A stretch of 64,000 nucleotides of DNA, taken from the NCBI GenBank assembly GCA_024114885.1, contig CP099423.1, forward strand, positions 2,232,001-2,296,000, in the 5' to 3' direction. Both the position numbers and the translations under genes were made by a program. Source of the stretch: Septoria linicola. Lineage: Eukaryota > Ascomycota > Dothideomycetes > Mycosphaerellales > Mycosphaerellaceae. This document shows, in pieces, positions 24,625 to 35,323 of the stretch. Under the pieces are notes generated by a model. The model made no database searches. It saw nothing but the letters and a program-made list of their open reading frames with translations, and was not told where the DNA came from. Within the stretch, counting starts at the first letter, position 1. Every line of letters starts with the position of its first letter.

Positions 24625-25622
24625 ATGGCAAACTTGCATTTTCAGGACGGGGATGACGATGGCTACGAGGATCCGCGGTATAATGTGACAGGCGGCACCA
24701 CGCAGCGCGCAAATTTGTGGAATCGCCTTTACGGCGGCGAACCAGACAGTCAAGGCTACGGCATGAGCAACCCATTTTGTGAACACCCCAGCATGGGCGG
24801 GCCAACCCATATGCCCAGCTCTATGGTATGGGCGGAGGCGTGGGCGGACGAGAACCTTACGCGCAGCTGTTTGGCATGAGCGGTGGAGTAAGAAGCAATC
24901 CGTACGCTCAAATGTTTGGCGGCGGAGGAGGAAGCAATCCTTATGCTCAGTTATTCAGAGCCGGGGGAGGGATAGGTGGCAATCCGTATGCTCAGCTATT
25001 TGGCATGGGTGGAGCAGATATGGGTGGAAGCAACCCGTATGCAGCGATGATGCATGGTATGGGCAACCCTTATGCATCTATGGGAATGGGAGGAATGGGT
25101 GGCAGAAGTGGTGGGGACCCCATGAACCTCTTCGGCGGCATGGGTGGTATGGGAGGTATGGGAGGCATGGGTGGTATGGGCGGCTTCGGTATGGGCGGCT
25201 TTGGCATGCCCGGCATGGGAGGCGGTATGTACGGCGGCTATTGGAGGGGCTCTGAGGACAAGCAGGGCGATTCGAACGCTGTAAAGACTGGCAAAGACCA
25301 GAAGCTGTTGGAAGAGCACGGCGAAGCCTCGAAACAGCCGCAGTCGGACTCCACTCCTAAGTCTGGCAAGGCCTCCAAGCACGCGGCAAAAGAACGCGGT
25401 CAAGCACCAACGCACGTCAAAAAGTCGGTCAAGGACAGCAAGGCCAAGAAGAAAGAGCCTGGCAAACTTAAGTCGAGTGAACTGGCATCGAAGAGCGAAC
25501 AGATTGCAAGTTCACAGATGGCACAGCGCGAGGCCGTCGTGACGAATGTCAAGCCAACTAGACCCGCTGACACTCAGACAAAGCAAAGTGAAAACTCTGC
25601 AGCAGGTAAAGCCTCGAAGTAG
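24625..25622 (+). CDS. Gly/Met-rich repeat protein with basic Ser/Lys-rich tail (frame broken near 24,800)
   Basis: I do not recognise a family. The N-terminal frame opens at ATG 24,625 with an acidic stretch. From about 24,804 a repeat N-P-Y-A-Q-L-(F/Y)-G-M separated by Gly-rich spacers recurs five to six times. It is followed by a Met-Gly-Gly tract (about 25,090-25,240) and a Lys/Ser/Gln-rich hydrophilic tail to the stop at 25,620. The repeat continues across 24,800 only if the frame changes there. One extra G in the GGG run at about 24,797 would join both parts. Alternatively a 107-bp intron at 24,685-24,791 with a weak GTGACA donor would do so. The protein looks disordered and may be secreted matrix-like or RNA-binding, but nothing shows its job. 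Confidence 0.6.
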
Positions 25623-26189
25623 GCGAAGGTGTCGCGATAGCTTTACTCGTCGATAGTCGTATTGGCGTAATCGAGACTCTAGTCACTGATCGATCTGTCT
25701 CTGGACAACTTGCAAGCTAATTCCTAGAGCTCTTGGTGAGCGACGTGAAACATGTGCTGGAGAGTTTGTCATGTTCACAGTAATTGTGGCACCCTTGCGC
25801 ATCTATGCTACCATGGCTCCAGTGCTGAGAGCTGAATTGCGTTCTGCCATGGCTAGCTTGTAGGATTAGTTTTCCTGCACCAAGTCTGCGGAGTTCTTCG
25901 AGGTTTGTCCCTACATCGCAAGCAGCTGGTCATGACGCGTGATGCTTGGAGGAAAACTGGAAGGCGTGTGCTCGTTTCATTCGTGTCTGTTCATCTATTG
26001 TCACCAATCCATCGCCGATGATGTCGTACAATCTTGTGCTTCAGTCGCACCAAAACCCGATCTGGCGCCGTGCCGACTGAAGGCAGCGGTTTGTTGCGCG
26101 GTAGTGGTTTGCTGCCAACTGTTCTATCATCGGGCCAGCCTGCCAGCTTCATGGTCGAGGCTGATGTCGCGCCTGATCTATCAGCTCCC
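25623..26189. other. Intergenic, convergent 3' ends
   Basis: About 570 bp between two genes that end facing each other. The ORFs here are short shadows. No RNA gene, repeat or terminator-like structure was recognised. Confidence 0.4.
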
Positions 26190-27650
26190 TTACTGAGGTA
26201 GTCTGTGTGGTGTCGCATCGTTCGGCTTGGCAATGATCTGCGGTCTGAGAGACGTTTTAGCTCCTTCGATGGCGATGCTGTCATTGCGAGGTGTCCCACC
26301 TTCTTCGAAATACTGAGATGGCGTCTGCAGTTCTGACAGGCGGACATTGTCGATGTTCGTGCCACTACTGCCATATGTCCATTTTGTTCCTTTGCATGTG
26401 TGATTCCATACTTTCTGGAAGAGACCGGCCATCGAAGGGAGGCAAGCTGTCGTGACAGCCAGATTGCACTCAAGAGATGTCCAAATCGCAATGGGAGCAA
26501 ACCACCAGCTGAAGTTCGGCGAGGTAGAGTATTCGATCAGGTAAATCAGCCTGACCACACTGGCCGTCGTCGCGAGTAAGCCTAGCGCGAAGATGAGACA
26601 CACTCCAACCTTTTTCCGGAGCGAAATCGGCAGCTGCAGGAGCTTCGGGATCGGAAGCAAGAACGTGACGATGTCGAGAAGGGTATTCAATCCTGATATC
26701 GCATATGATTGGGCGGAATAGTCGATACATTTGCCAGTGTGTTCGCCATCCCAACCTAGGAGTCTAGATCAGCATAGTCCAACTCCTCTTCCACTTCTGA
26801 ACTTACGCGTCCACGCATAGCTGACCGGACTACATTCGAAGATCACGGTCAGCCCCAATGCGACTCCGAACGCAACATTGATAGCGATCAGAACGAAGCA
26901 CATCCTACGAAATCCAGCTGTCCACGAAGTGCCGCTGGTCCAGATCCGAAGATACAGTAAGAGAATAGATACTTTGATAGTTGACATGACGAAGGTGTAC
27001 AAGATAGCCTCTACCCAGAAGTCGTGCAACAACGTGGTGATGTTGTCTGGTTCCAGAGTCCAGATGTCGAGTCCTAGACCAGCCATAGTCATCGCATGGA
27101 TAACAGCATTCTGCGGCGTCAGAAGAATGAATGCAAGAAGCATGGTCCAGTCATCTGCACCATATCCTGATCCCCTTAGATAAGGATTTCGAAAGATGAA
27201 TCTTCCGAGGACGCTAATCGCTGCGGTGGTGTAAAGTGTCCACACGACTCGTCTTGTGAGGCCGACTTGACTACGTTTTGTTGCTCCACAGGCTTCGCTC
27301 TGATAACGACCAGCCACTATTCAGTGTCAGAGCAAGTGTTGCTGTTCAGTGTTGTGAGCATACCGAGCGATTCCCTGACTGGACAATTAGCCTGCAGACA
27401 GTTCTGCACAGCGGTCTTGTACGGCTGATTCTCGCACAAGCATGCAGCATCCGTGCCACACCCGGACGCTGGCATAAACTCGAATATACACTTCGTCTAG
27501 CACGCCGTCAATGGATGTGTTGAGCGGAAGGCAAGCAAGGGTGATACTGACCACACATGGCGATAGAGCCGGACCAGGCCCTTCCGTCTGAGCATTTACT
27601 AGGCCATACAGCGTGGCGCTCACGGCCACCAGGAATGCCCACCAGCGCAT
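26190..27650 (-). CDS. CFEM-domain PTH11-like G-protein-coupled receptor
   Basis: Exons on the minus strand are 27,650-27,552, 27,496-27,364, 27,316-26,807 and 26,755-26,190 (introns of 55, 47 and 51 bp), giving 435 aa in frame. The start was chosen because residues 1-20 form a signal peptide ending V-N-A. Residues 31-87 are a CFEM domain with all eight cysteines (32, 36, 46, 52, 54, 66, 71, 87) and the Asp before the C-L-C pair. A multi-span membrane region follows, beginning G-A-D-D-W-T, the fungal rhodopsin-like/PTH11 signature, with a hydrophilic cytoplasmic tail. Such receptors act at the plasma membrane in sensing surfaces or host cues; a specific ligand cannot be inferred. It is the second gene beyond the transposon block. 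Confidence 0.9.
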
Positions 27651-28619
27651 GTAGTACAGAAGTTCATCCAGTATCTGAGAGGAGGTTCTTGGAAAGTTGT
27701 TGAAAATCACATCAGCAGATCGTGTTGTCTTTCAAGTCATGGACCGTGCGGAACTTGTACATCGTCGTGGTTGTGCTTTGCATAGGGGAAGCTGGACCAG
27801 GCATATGCGTACTGTCAGAGTCTTAAGGCACTGGCTCGGTCATAATGCAGCATGACTCGCAGACCAACACCACTAGTGGCGGCACCTGCAGGTAGGCTAC
27901 CTATTAACTCAGCCGATTGTGATGTGTCGACGGAGACCTTACGCTTTCGAAGTGATGGATGTTTCACCCCCGAAAGATGCGCGTACTCCAATGGCATGAC
28001 GGACGCGTTCGCGACTTCGTTGTAGATCAGTCCTGCTGTCACGTTCCGGATAAAAGGACTTCGCGATGAGCATAGAACTTCCAGGCAGTCTTGTCGAACT
28101 GTAGGTAAAGTGCATGCAGTCCAGATACCTTGTTCGACACATTATGCGCCGTTGGCGTGATCCGGCGTGAGCTTAAGCTGTAATTAGGCGCATCTACGCG
28201 TCAAGAGATTGGAATTTCTGACTCGGTGGACACGGAACTTGACCAAGCATTTCTGCACAACGCGAACTGGGTATAGTGCACTTTAGTTGCTTTGATGATT
28301 GTGTGGGCTCAGGCATACGTCGCGTGTCGTGCCTCCGGTGCTGCATGACGAGCAGCATTATTGGCTTGTGAATGTGCGCGGTCCCGTGACCTTTGGAAAT
28401 GAGGTATTGGCACAGTCTGACCATGTGTGCGAGGACAACGACATATGCATTCAGGATGAGAAATCCATTGCGGGAGTAGAACTCGTGTAGGTGTTGGAGA
28501 GACGCCACGAGCTCCTCACTTGGCTGGGCGGCCCCCACTTCCAGAGTACGTATTGCAATGTCCAATTCGCGATCCTGCATTGTACCGCGACCATCACTTT
28601 GTGGTAGTGGCCGGTACTT
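27651..28619. other. Intergenic, with a possible coding remnant
   Basis: This is a divergent promoter region between the receptor and the SDR. A minus-strand frame at 28,194-28,580 reads like protein (charged N-terminus, amphipathic middle) but has no recognisable start context or domain, and it lies in the space just upstream of the SDR. I treat it as a possible relic only. Confidence 0.35.
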
Positions 28620-29457
28620 ATGGCGTACGCAAACAGATTGGCTATCATAGTCGGCGGCATCGGTAGGGAGTCTGAGTGATGTCGCAGCAGGAATCTAGAC
28701 TCATGCTTCTTCAGGTGGGCTCGGCTCCGTCACAGGCAAGCTGCTGCGATCTCAGGGCGCTCAACTAGCACTGCTGTACGCTCCATCTGAAAAGTCGCAG
28801 GTCCAGCCAGCCATCTCAAAGGTCTTTGGCAGTGAGTCGGATGACATCAAGTCGTATGCCTGCGATGTGACTTCCCACGTTTCCGTCAAGGAAGCATTTG
28901 CAGCGATTGCCAAGGATGACACTGCATTCCCCAGTATGCTGGTCAATGCCGCGGGCTATGTCACACTCCAGCCCCTCGAGGAGTTTGATGTCGACGACAT
29001 GCTGAAGCACTACATGATCAACTTGCATGGCCCGACACTGACAGGACAAGCGTTTGCGAAGGCATATATCGCAGCTGCCCAGCGTGACAAAGATCGGGCA
29101 CCAGGAGGTCGGATTGTTAACATCGCCAGCCAAGCTGCACATGTTGCACTCCAGAATCACGGTCCGTACTGTGCCAGCAAAGCTGGACTGATCGGCTTGA
29201 CGAGATGTCAAGCTTCCGAGTGGGGACCAAAGGGCATCACTGCCAACAGCATCAGTCCTGGTCCTGTGTGGACAGAACTCGGCAAGCGAGCGTGGAGCGA
29301 TCAAGCGGTCAGAGAAGCATATCAGCAGGCAGTACCTACAGGGAAATTTGCAGAGCCAGACGAGGTGGCAAGAATAGTGGACTTTCTGTGCAGAGATGAG
29401 GCATTGAACATCAATGGAGACGACATCAGGCTTGACGGAGGCTACTCCGCCCGCTGA
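28620..29457 (+). CDS. Short-chain dehydrogenase/reductase (3-oxoacyl-ACP-reductase-like)
   Basis: Exons 28,620-28,662 and 28,715-29,457 (52-bp intron, GTAGGG donor, TTCTTCAG acceptor) give 261 aa. Splicing restores the Rossmann motif V-G-G-I-G-G-L-G-S at residues 11-19, which no single ORF contains. N-A-A-G is at about 92-95. The catalytic triad is intact, with Ser about 153, Tyr about 166 and Lys about 170 (Y-C-A-S-K), followed by the usual I-S-P-G-P-V-W-T loop. Length and motifs fit a classical NAD(P)H-dependent SDR of the FabG type. The substrate is unknown. The start ATG at 28,620 leaves only ten residues before the dinucleotide-binding loop, normal for the family. Confidence 0.9.
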
Positions 29458-30170
29458 GCAGGCTGTCGTCGGATCAATACAGACATATGTGTCGGAACTC
29501 GTGCGTCGATGACTTTGCGCAAGAGATGTATTCGATGCAAAGAGGATCCTGCTCGACGCGTGATGGTGTTTCCACTGAACAAGAATTGCAGGTGAGCCAA
29601 GAGATACGGCAGGCGATGACTACGTTTCGCAGGATCACTTCCCTCGTTGTCTCCTTGCACACTTGGACCTGCGCTTGCGTTCGCAATCGACAGCCCACAT
29701 CACCATTCTCCTCCCGCATATTGGAGACGGCGTCCAGCATGACACATGACAATCGAGCACGCGTGCGCAGCATTTCCCAGCGACCATTCTTCAGCTCAAA
29801 GACTAATAGCCTGCCACAGCAGAACAGCAGAATAGGAATTGCGGCAAGTGGCATGAACATTGAAATGTAATATCAGTCTTCGCAACCAAGATCTGGTAAA
29901 ACACCTTACAGCTTACTGATCGCCTTTCGGTTTGGAACCTCGAGTTCGGACTGCGCCTTCACGACTGGAAAGACAACGAATGCTGAACGCATCGTGATGA
30001 CTCAAGCTTAGACAGCATGCTCAGGACATACAACAGGGTAGCAATTTTAAGCATCAGGAATGTGAGGCCCTCGGTCTCGAAGCCGTGCCAATCCGGATGT
30101 ACACCGGCATGCCGATTAAACAAGCTTACATTCCAGCAAGATTCGGCACCCAACACGACGGATTTTCGAT
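29458..30170. other. Intergenic, weak minus-strand frame
   Basis: A 128-codon minus-strand frame (29,860-29,474) begins with a hydrophobic segment and then becomes Cys/Arg-rich. Upstream, 29,992-29,910 also looks coding with a possible GTAAGG donor, but no acceptor joins them convincingly. I recognise no domain and do not call a gene. Confidence 0.3.
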
Positions 30171-32143
30171 ATGGAGTCCGGTTCTGGACGCAAGTTCGGC
30201 ACACATCTATCTAAACCGTGTCTACGGTGCCGCCGGCAGGCTGTCATGGCGGGTTTGCTATGCGGAGGACTTGGCCTTCCGCTTTGTCCAGTGACAAGCA
30301 CTACAACTCGAACAAGCACATCGTCTCTACCCTTTTCCACGACAGTATCGACTCTACTCACAGCGACCCGCCCAGCGATCAGCGTCTTTAGTTCGAGCTC
30401 GCTATCAAGCCTCAGCAGCTCAAGATTCTCGATCTCAGCTGCGCTTACCTCGTCAACATCAAGCTCGATTACAAGACCGCCAGCATCTAGCTTGCTTGCG
30501 ACAGCCAGCTCAATCTCCTCGTCATCAAGGTGTGTCAGTCAACAGTTCAACGATGCACACCAAAAGCGTCTGAACATGATCTCATGCGCTGACTATGAGC
30601 AGCACAGTCGATGCCAGGACGCCAACATCGATCCTCTCAGCTTCAACTCTACCAACTGGCCTTCCCTGTCCAGCTTCCGATGGGCAGACATTCGCAGTTC
30701 GTACGTTATCGGGTAGCTTCCACAGAAGAGTCACTGATGTCAGGATGCAGGTGATGGCAGTCAGTATCTCATCGTCTGCAGTCAGGACTATTCGACCAGC
30801 ACGCAGAATGTGTTTGGTCTGAATCCTCTGACCATCAGCTCATACCTTGAGTGCATTACTCTGTGTTCCAACCAGGGATCTGTATGCGCAGGAGTTACTT
30901 ACGGCTACTTCGGCGGCGGCACTCTGCAGTGCAACCTGAAGACGAGAATGCTCAGAAGCAACCAAGTTTCGGTATACCCAGTCGACTCGGCTTTGCGTAT
31001 CAGTGGCCCTGGAGGACCGAACAGTCGCCTACAACTCATCTCCAATGGAAACTTCTCCAGGACTGACACGTTGGCGCCATGGACAAGCGATGTATTCCGA
31101 GTGGATCTCGATACTGGCACAGCGTCAGTCCCGACAACCTCATTTCTGGCACGCGCTTTGGCTTACACTCGCATAGAACAACAACCTGGAACTTAGCCAG
31201 CTCTGGCCGCTACAGAGCCGGCGAACTGGTCCAAGCTGTCAACCTCATCGCAGGACTGCCATACTTCCTCGCCTTCAGCCTCAGCATCAGCCTCACAGGT
31301 ACAATCGCATCGACGGACTGGTGCAACTTCTACGGAAGAACCGACGACGAGGCACTATTCTTCTTCTACCCAAACCTCACCGACTACCGCCCAGCCTTCA
31401 GCAGCAATTTCAACGGCAGCGGAACCACGACACGAGACGCCTCCCGATTCATATTCTTCATGTACTGCAGCGGAAGCTTCAGCATCACCTGGTCGATAGA
31501 CGACATTGTTCTCTACACCTACAACGCCACCACAGGCACCAACCCCCTCTCCCCCGCAACCAGCACATCAATCCTCCGAAACGGCAACTTCAGCAACGAC
31601 CTCCAATCCTGGCGCTGGCTCCCCAATGGCATCATCAGCAGCACGTCCTCACCTCTGACACCACCACCCTCATCCATCGGAATCGGCAACATCATCAGCC
31701 TCATCCCCCAAGTACCTTCCACCATGGGAGCAGGAACAATAACATTCACATCCCTCTCGCCGACAAACCCCCTCTTCTCCTCCGGCTACCTCACCCAAGA
31801 CATCCTCATCGACCCTGGGCAAACCTTTCGCATCACCGCAGATGTCTACTTCAACATTTCCTCTCCTTCTTCTTCTTCTTCTTCTTCCACTCCCTCCGCA
31901 CCTCCAGGCAGTATATCATGCTCCTGCGACTCAGGAATCTACAACACCCTCAGCTCCAACTCTGGCGTCAACGGCTGGGCATGGTCTATCTTCGGCGTGA
32001 CATCGAGTCAAAGAGTGTCTGTGAATGTCACTGGAACAACATATGCGGTCAATCATCTCTTTCAAATGTACGCGGGCTGTTCCGGGAGTGATCCGACGTG
32101 TGCGGTGGCGTTTGATAATGTGGTCATGTATGTTAATGTGTGA
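30171..32143 (+). CDS. Ser/Thr-rich PAN/apple-like probable cell-surface protein (one-base frame break)
   Basis: Exons are 30,171-30,529, 30,603-30,700 and 30,751 onward (introns of 73 and 50 bp; the first has a C-T-G-A-C branch-like site). A long Ser/Thr tract (about 30,300-30,530) leads into a Cys-containing PAN/apple-like module (about 30,670-30,960, with C-P-A-S-D-G-Q-T-F, Y-L-E-C and C-N-L-K). Two beta-rich modules follow, each starting N-G-N-F-S, resembling carbohydrate-binding folds. At about 31,107-31,112 the frame must change. One extra C in the GTCCCG run would give T-A-S-V-P-D-N-L-I-S and a continuous protein to 32,143. A (TTC)n Ser tract lies near 31,868. The true start is uncertain; no clean signal peptide is visible at 30,171 or at 30,246. 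Confidence 0.7.
31868..31889 (+). repeat. (TTC)n microsatellite inside the coding region
   Basis: A run of seven TTC triplets encodes a poly-Ser tract in the PAN-type protein. Such runs vary in length between strains. Confidence 0.7.
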
Positions 32144-32918
32144 TCGATGGGTCGATTGACAACCTCAGCATGTGTTTTTGGTGCTCTTCCTGCGGAGAGT
32201 GAAGTCGCTCTTCCCTAGTACTGACACGTCAATGCATCTCGCGGTCGCCGGAACAGAACCTTCTTTGCCCAGCGCACGGAATGATGCACAATCTTGGTCA
32301 TGACGGGGCAGACCCATGCAACCATGCCGCGATCCATTGAGCCAAATTAGGTCAGTTCGAGATCGAAAGTTTCACCTCATGCTGCTGCTGAGACGATGTT
32401 GTTTGTTGTTGACATTGATGAACAAGAACGGCGTTTCTGCATACCGAATCAGCAGAACAGGTGGAGGATCGAGCGGTACGTCGTCTATTCTGGGAGAGAC
32501 ACTCTTGCACGGCTTTTCCTTCCGCATTCATTACCTATACACTATGCTCTGCAGTTCCCTCTCCCGACTGCATGGTGATAGCTCCGCCGTACGATGATGA
32601 TCAACGTGAACGCTCGAAGAGAAGCTCCAGCGTCGCGCGTCCACATGTCCTCTCGCCCGTCAATGCATGATCTTGGTCAGACGCGCTTCCTCAAGGCAAG
32701 TCTCCAACTGCCGCATGACTGTTGCCAGAGGTTGTCCGCACATGGGCTCGCCTATGATGACCACTTCCAAGTGGTTCGGATGTAGCGTGCACCCTTCCGA
32801 TCCGAGCAAGTGCCCCATCCCCAGGAGTTCACTCCGAAGGAATCTCTTTGCCGCTGTTCCTGTGTCTGTTTGTGGTGTGATGTGTCGTTTGCGAGGCTCC
32901 AATACGATTCCGCGTTGA
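32144..32918. other. Intergenic
   Basis: About 775 bp between convergent 3' ends. Several overlapping ORFs of 60-90 codons in different frames show no domain. Nothing supported was seen. Confidence 0.4.
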
Positions 32919-33390
32919 TCACTGGTTCGCCTGGAAGTTCATCGGTCGCCTGATAGGATGTCAGTAAGATATGTATCCTTCAGGCAGAAAGTGGTGTGGA
33001 AACTCACTTGAAGAGCAAAATGTGCGGCTCGGGCTCGTGGACCTCATAATGTTCCCAACCCAGACTCTGCGTGATGCCCAACCCTCTCCATTCGTCTTCC
33101 CACAACAATTTCAGGGTGCCTCTCGCGCCGTCAAAGTACTCTTTCGGAATGGCCTTGAGCATCTGTTTCGGCAGTTGCACGTGGCGGTACTCGTAGTGGT
33201 CGTCGTTGTATCTGGGCACACAGAATGGTGTCATGTCAGCAAGGAGGGGAGAGGGAGAGGGAGAGGGAACAACTGACCGGGAAGAGTAGTGAATGGCATC
33301 GATGAACTCGTCCAGCTTGTCGCGCTCACTGTCGCTCAAGGGACGCGGCTTCTTGTTTCGCCGCGTGTAGTCAATGTCCAGGCCCGACAT
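32919..33390 (-). CDS. CKS1: Cyclin-dependent kinase regulatory subunit Cks1/Suc1
   Basis: Three exons (33,390-33,278, 33,211-33,008, 32,949-32,919; introns of 66 and 58 bp) give 115 aa. After a short basic N-terminus the protein carries the Cks fold: H-Y-S-S-R-Y, the H-V-x-L-P block, W-R-G-L-G-I-T-Q-S-x-G-W, and H-E-P-E-P-H-I-L-L-F-K-R-P at the end. The HxPEPHxLLF segment is the beta-hinge and Cdk-binding signature. Without the last intron the protein would stop after L-L-F-K; splicing at GTGAGT restores K-R-P as in the family. The protein binds Cdk1 and docks phosphorylated substrates during cell-cycle transitions. The first intron contains a GA/CT-rich run (about 33,243-33,269). Confidence 0.96.
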
Positions 33391-34552
33391 GGTGTTTCCC
33401 GCTAGTCGGTAGTCGGAGTCTCGTGTCGTGTGTCTGTGTCTGTGATGTCGGTCGTGTTTGCAGTCGTGGGAAGCGGTTACAGCAGGCTGGCTGGCTTGCT
33501 GGCTCACTCGGCGGAAGCTAACTACTGCAGGAACACGGTGCTGGTGAGAGAGACGTCGATCACTCTGCGCACTTCGCTCTCACAACGCCTGCCGGAATAC
33601 AGTCGAGCAACAAGCAGGAACAAGGAGAGCAAAGTCACTCGCTTGTAGTGCAACAGTCGAGAAGAAGTTGGACGGTCCCGCACCAAGTAAACAAACTGAT
33701 CGATACAGCAAGCAAAGCAAAGCAAGCGAAAGTGCGCACGTGCCATCCATGCTTCGGCAGCCGCCTTCCGATCCACGGAGCCAAACTCTCCTTCACTTTC
33801 GCCGTCAATGTGATCAGTCTCGTGCATCGAGTATCATGCACATCGGCTACTGTGACGTCTAACGCACCATCACGATCACGGACGCAAGGGAGAAGAGACA
33901 CTGGATACGATAGTGTATGCAGCTTTTTCAAATTGCCAAAAGAGCTAGCTCATGTACAAGTCTTCGGCCTTTCGAGAGCACGATAAGACATGTTCCTCCC
34001 ACCTTGCCAGAGAAGCACCATGCATCTACAAAGAGACGAAAAGCCGGTCGAGCTTTCCGCCCAAAACGTACCAAGACATGGATAGAAGTGGACCAGTGCT
34101 CTCGTTCCCTCTCTCGAAACGCCTCCCTCCATCTAATTTCCCAGGAACAAAACCCATGTCATCGTTAAGATATTCGTCAAAAGAGTGGACGGCAGGACTC
34201 CATCCTCCCATCGTGGTTGTTGTCGTCAAAAAAGATTCGTGATAGGTCCTGCCAGTGCGGTAAAGCATGAAAGAGCGTGGTCTGTGGTCTTGCTTGTTGT
34301 TGTTGAGAGACATAAGAAATAAGGAGCGACTCCGGTCAGGTCGGCGCAGTGTGCGTCGCCAACTTTGAAAGTATGCGCATCAAGTAGATTCCCCCCTCTC
34401 GGTCAAGTGAAGTCTTCAGGCGTGTCGTCCTGCAAGTGGGTGTCGTTGACCACATCGTAGAGTGAACATGATCACTGACACCGCATCTGCAACTCGTCGA
34501 TGCCCAGATTGACGAGTTCGATTGCATCCGACAGCATGGCTCGGCCACTAGC
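33391..34552. other. Intergenic (Cks1 upstream region and 3' region of the next gene)
   Basis: About 1.16 kb. ORFs on both strands overlap each other and have no recognisable features. The part near 33,400-33,650 is presumably the Cks1 promoter and 5' UTR. No RNA gene was seen. Confidence 0.4.
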
Positions 34553-35323
34553 TTAGATCCAGACAGGCTCCTCGGCCAAAAAGTCGTACACAAGGCTGGT
34601 GATCTCGGACATGTAATCGTCGGCGCCATAATACGCAAGATCGCGCGCCTGCATCAAGTACTGGTCTTCTTCGACCTCAGCATCGCGCACGACATGGCTC
34701 ATCTCCTCGGCCACAGCATCGAGCTGTGCCAACTCGTTGCCAAATGGGTTCTCCTTGGGTGCCTCAACAGGCTGCGACCAGTTGCCGAAGAACTCGGTCG
34801 AGTCCCGGCGGGCCATGCTGACTGGAGGAGACATCAGACGCTGCACGGATCGCTTACGGTGCACAAACTCATGCGCCTTCTTCGAGTGCGATGGGACCCG
34901 CTGTGGAATGCTGGGCGCGTCAAACGAAGAACGTGTCGAGATGCTTGGCGATTGGTTGCCAGTCTTGGTGTCGACTGCAGGTCGGAAGTAGCAGCTCAAG
35001 TGGTTAGCTTCCGGTGTCGTAGGAGACTCGTCAATGGAAGACGCATCGGTACCATCGAAGCTTAAAGAAGGAGCATCGCTTTCATCGCCAGTGCTGCTCG
35101 TGGTCGAGACCCCGGTGATGTTGCGCACGTGGATGGGCGTGGTGCCGACAATGTCAGGTGCATCGTAGGACATATTATTTGTCGTTGATATGAGTGCAAC
35201 TGGCGATGAGATTTGTGATCGCTTGATCGGTCGGCCATTGCGTTGGCTGGCAGCACGTCCAATGTGTGGATTGAATGCCGATTCCTTGTCGCGCCTCGTG
35301 GTGAATGCGCGTGCAAGAGACAT
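34553..35323 (-). CDS. Uncharacterised Ser/Thr-rich protein with acidic C-terminus
   Basis: A single uninterrupted frame of 256 aa from ATG 35,323 to TAA 34,553. I do not recognise a family. The first 60 residues are basic. The middle is Ser/Thr/Pro-rich and probably disordered, with a basic patch H-R-K-R-S-V-Q-R that could serve as a nuclear signal or phosphorylation site. The C-terminal 80 residues are acidic and more structured, ending Y-D-F-L-A-E-E-P-V-W-I. Codon use resembles that of neighbouring real genes, and the competing frames are clearly shadows. It is probably a conserved fungal protein, function unknown. Confidence 0.75.
   Translation of the reverse strand: MSLARAFTTRRDKESAFNPHIGRAASQRNGRPIKRSQISSPVALISTTNNMSYDAPDIVGTTPIHVRNITGVSTTSSTGDESDAPSLSFDGTDASSIDESPTTPEANHLSCYFRPAVDTKTGNQSPSISTRSSFDAPSIPQRVPSHSKKAHEFVHRKRSVQRLMSPPVSMARRDSTEFFGNWSQPVEAPKENPFGNELAQLDAVAEEMSHVVRDAEVEEDQYLMQARDLAYYGADDYMSEITSLVYDFLAEEPVWI

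Noticed and set aside
24996..25415. 139-codon minus-strand ORF rich in His/Thr/Ala
   Set aside because: A shadow of the Gly/Met repeat on the plus strand.
31321..32091. 256-codon His/Arg/Gln-rich plus-strand ORF
   Set aside because: An alternative frame of the PAN-type protein; composition is an artefact of its Ser/Thr/Pro codons.
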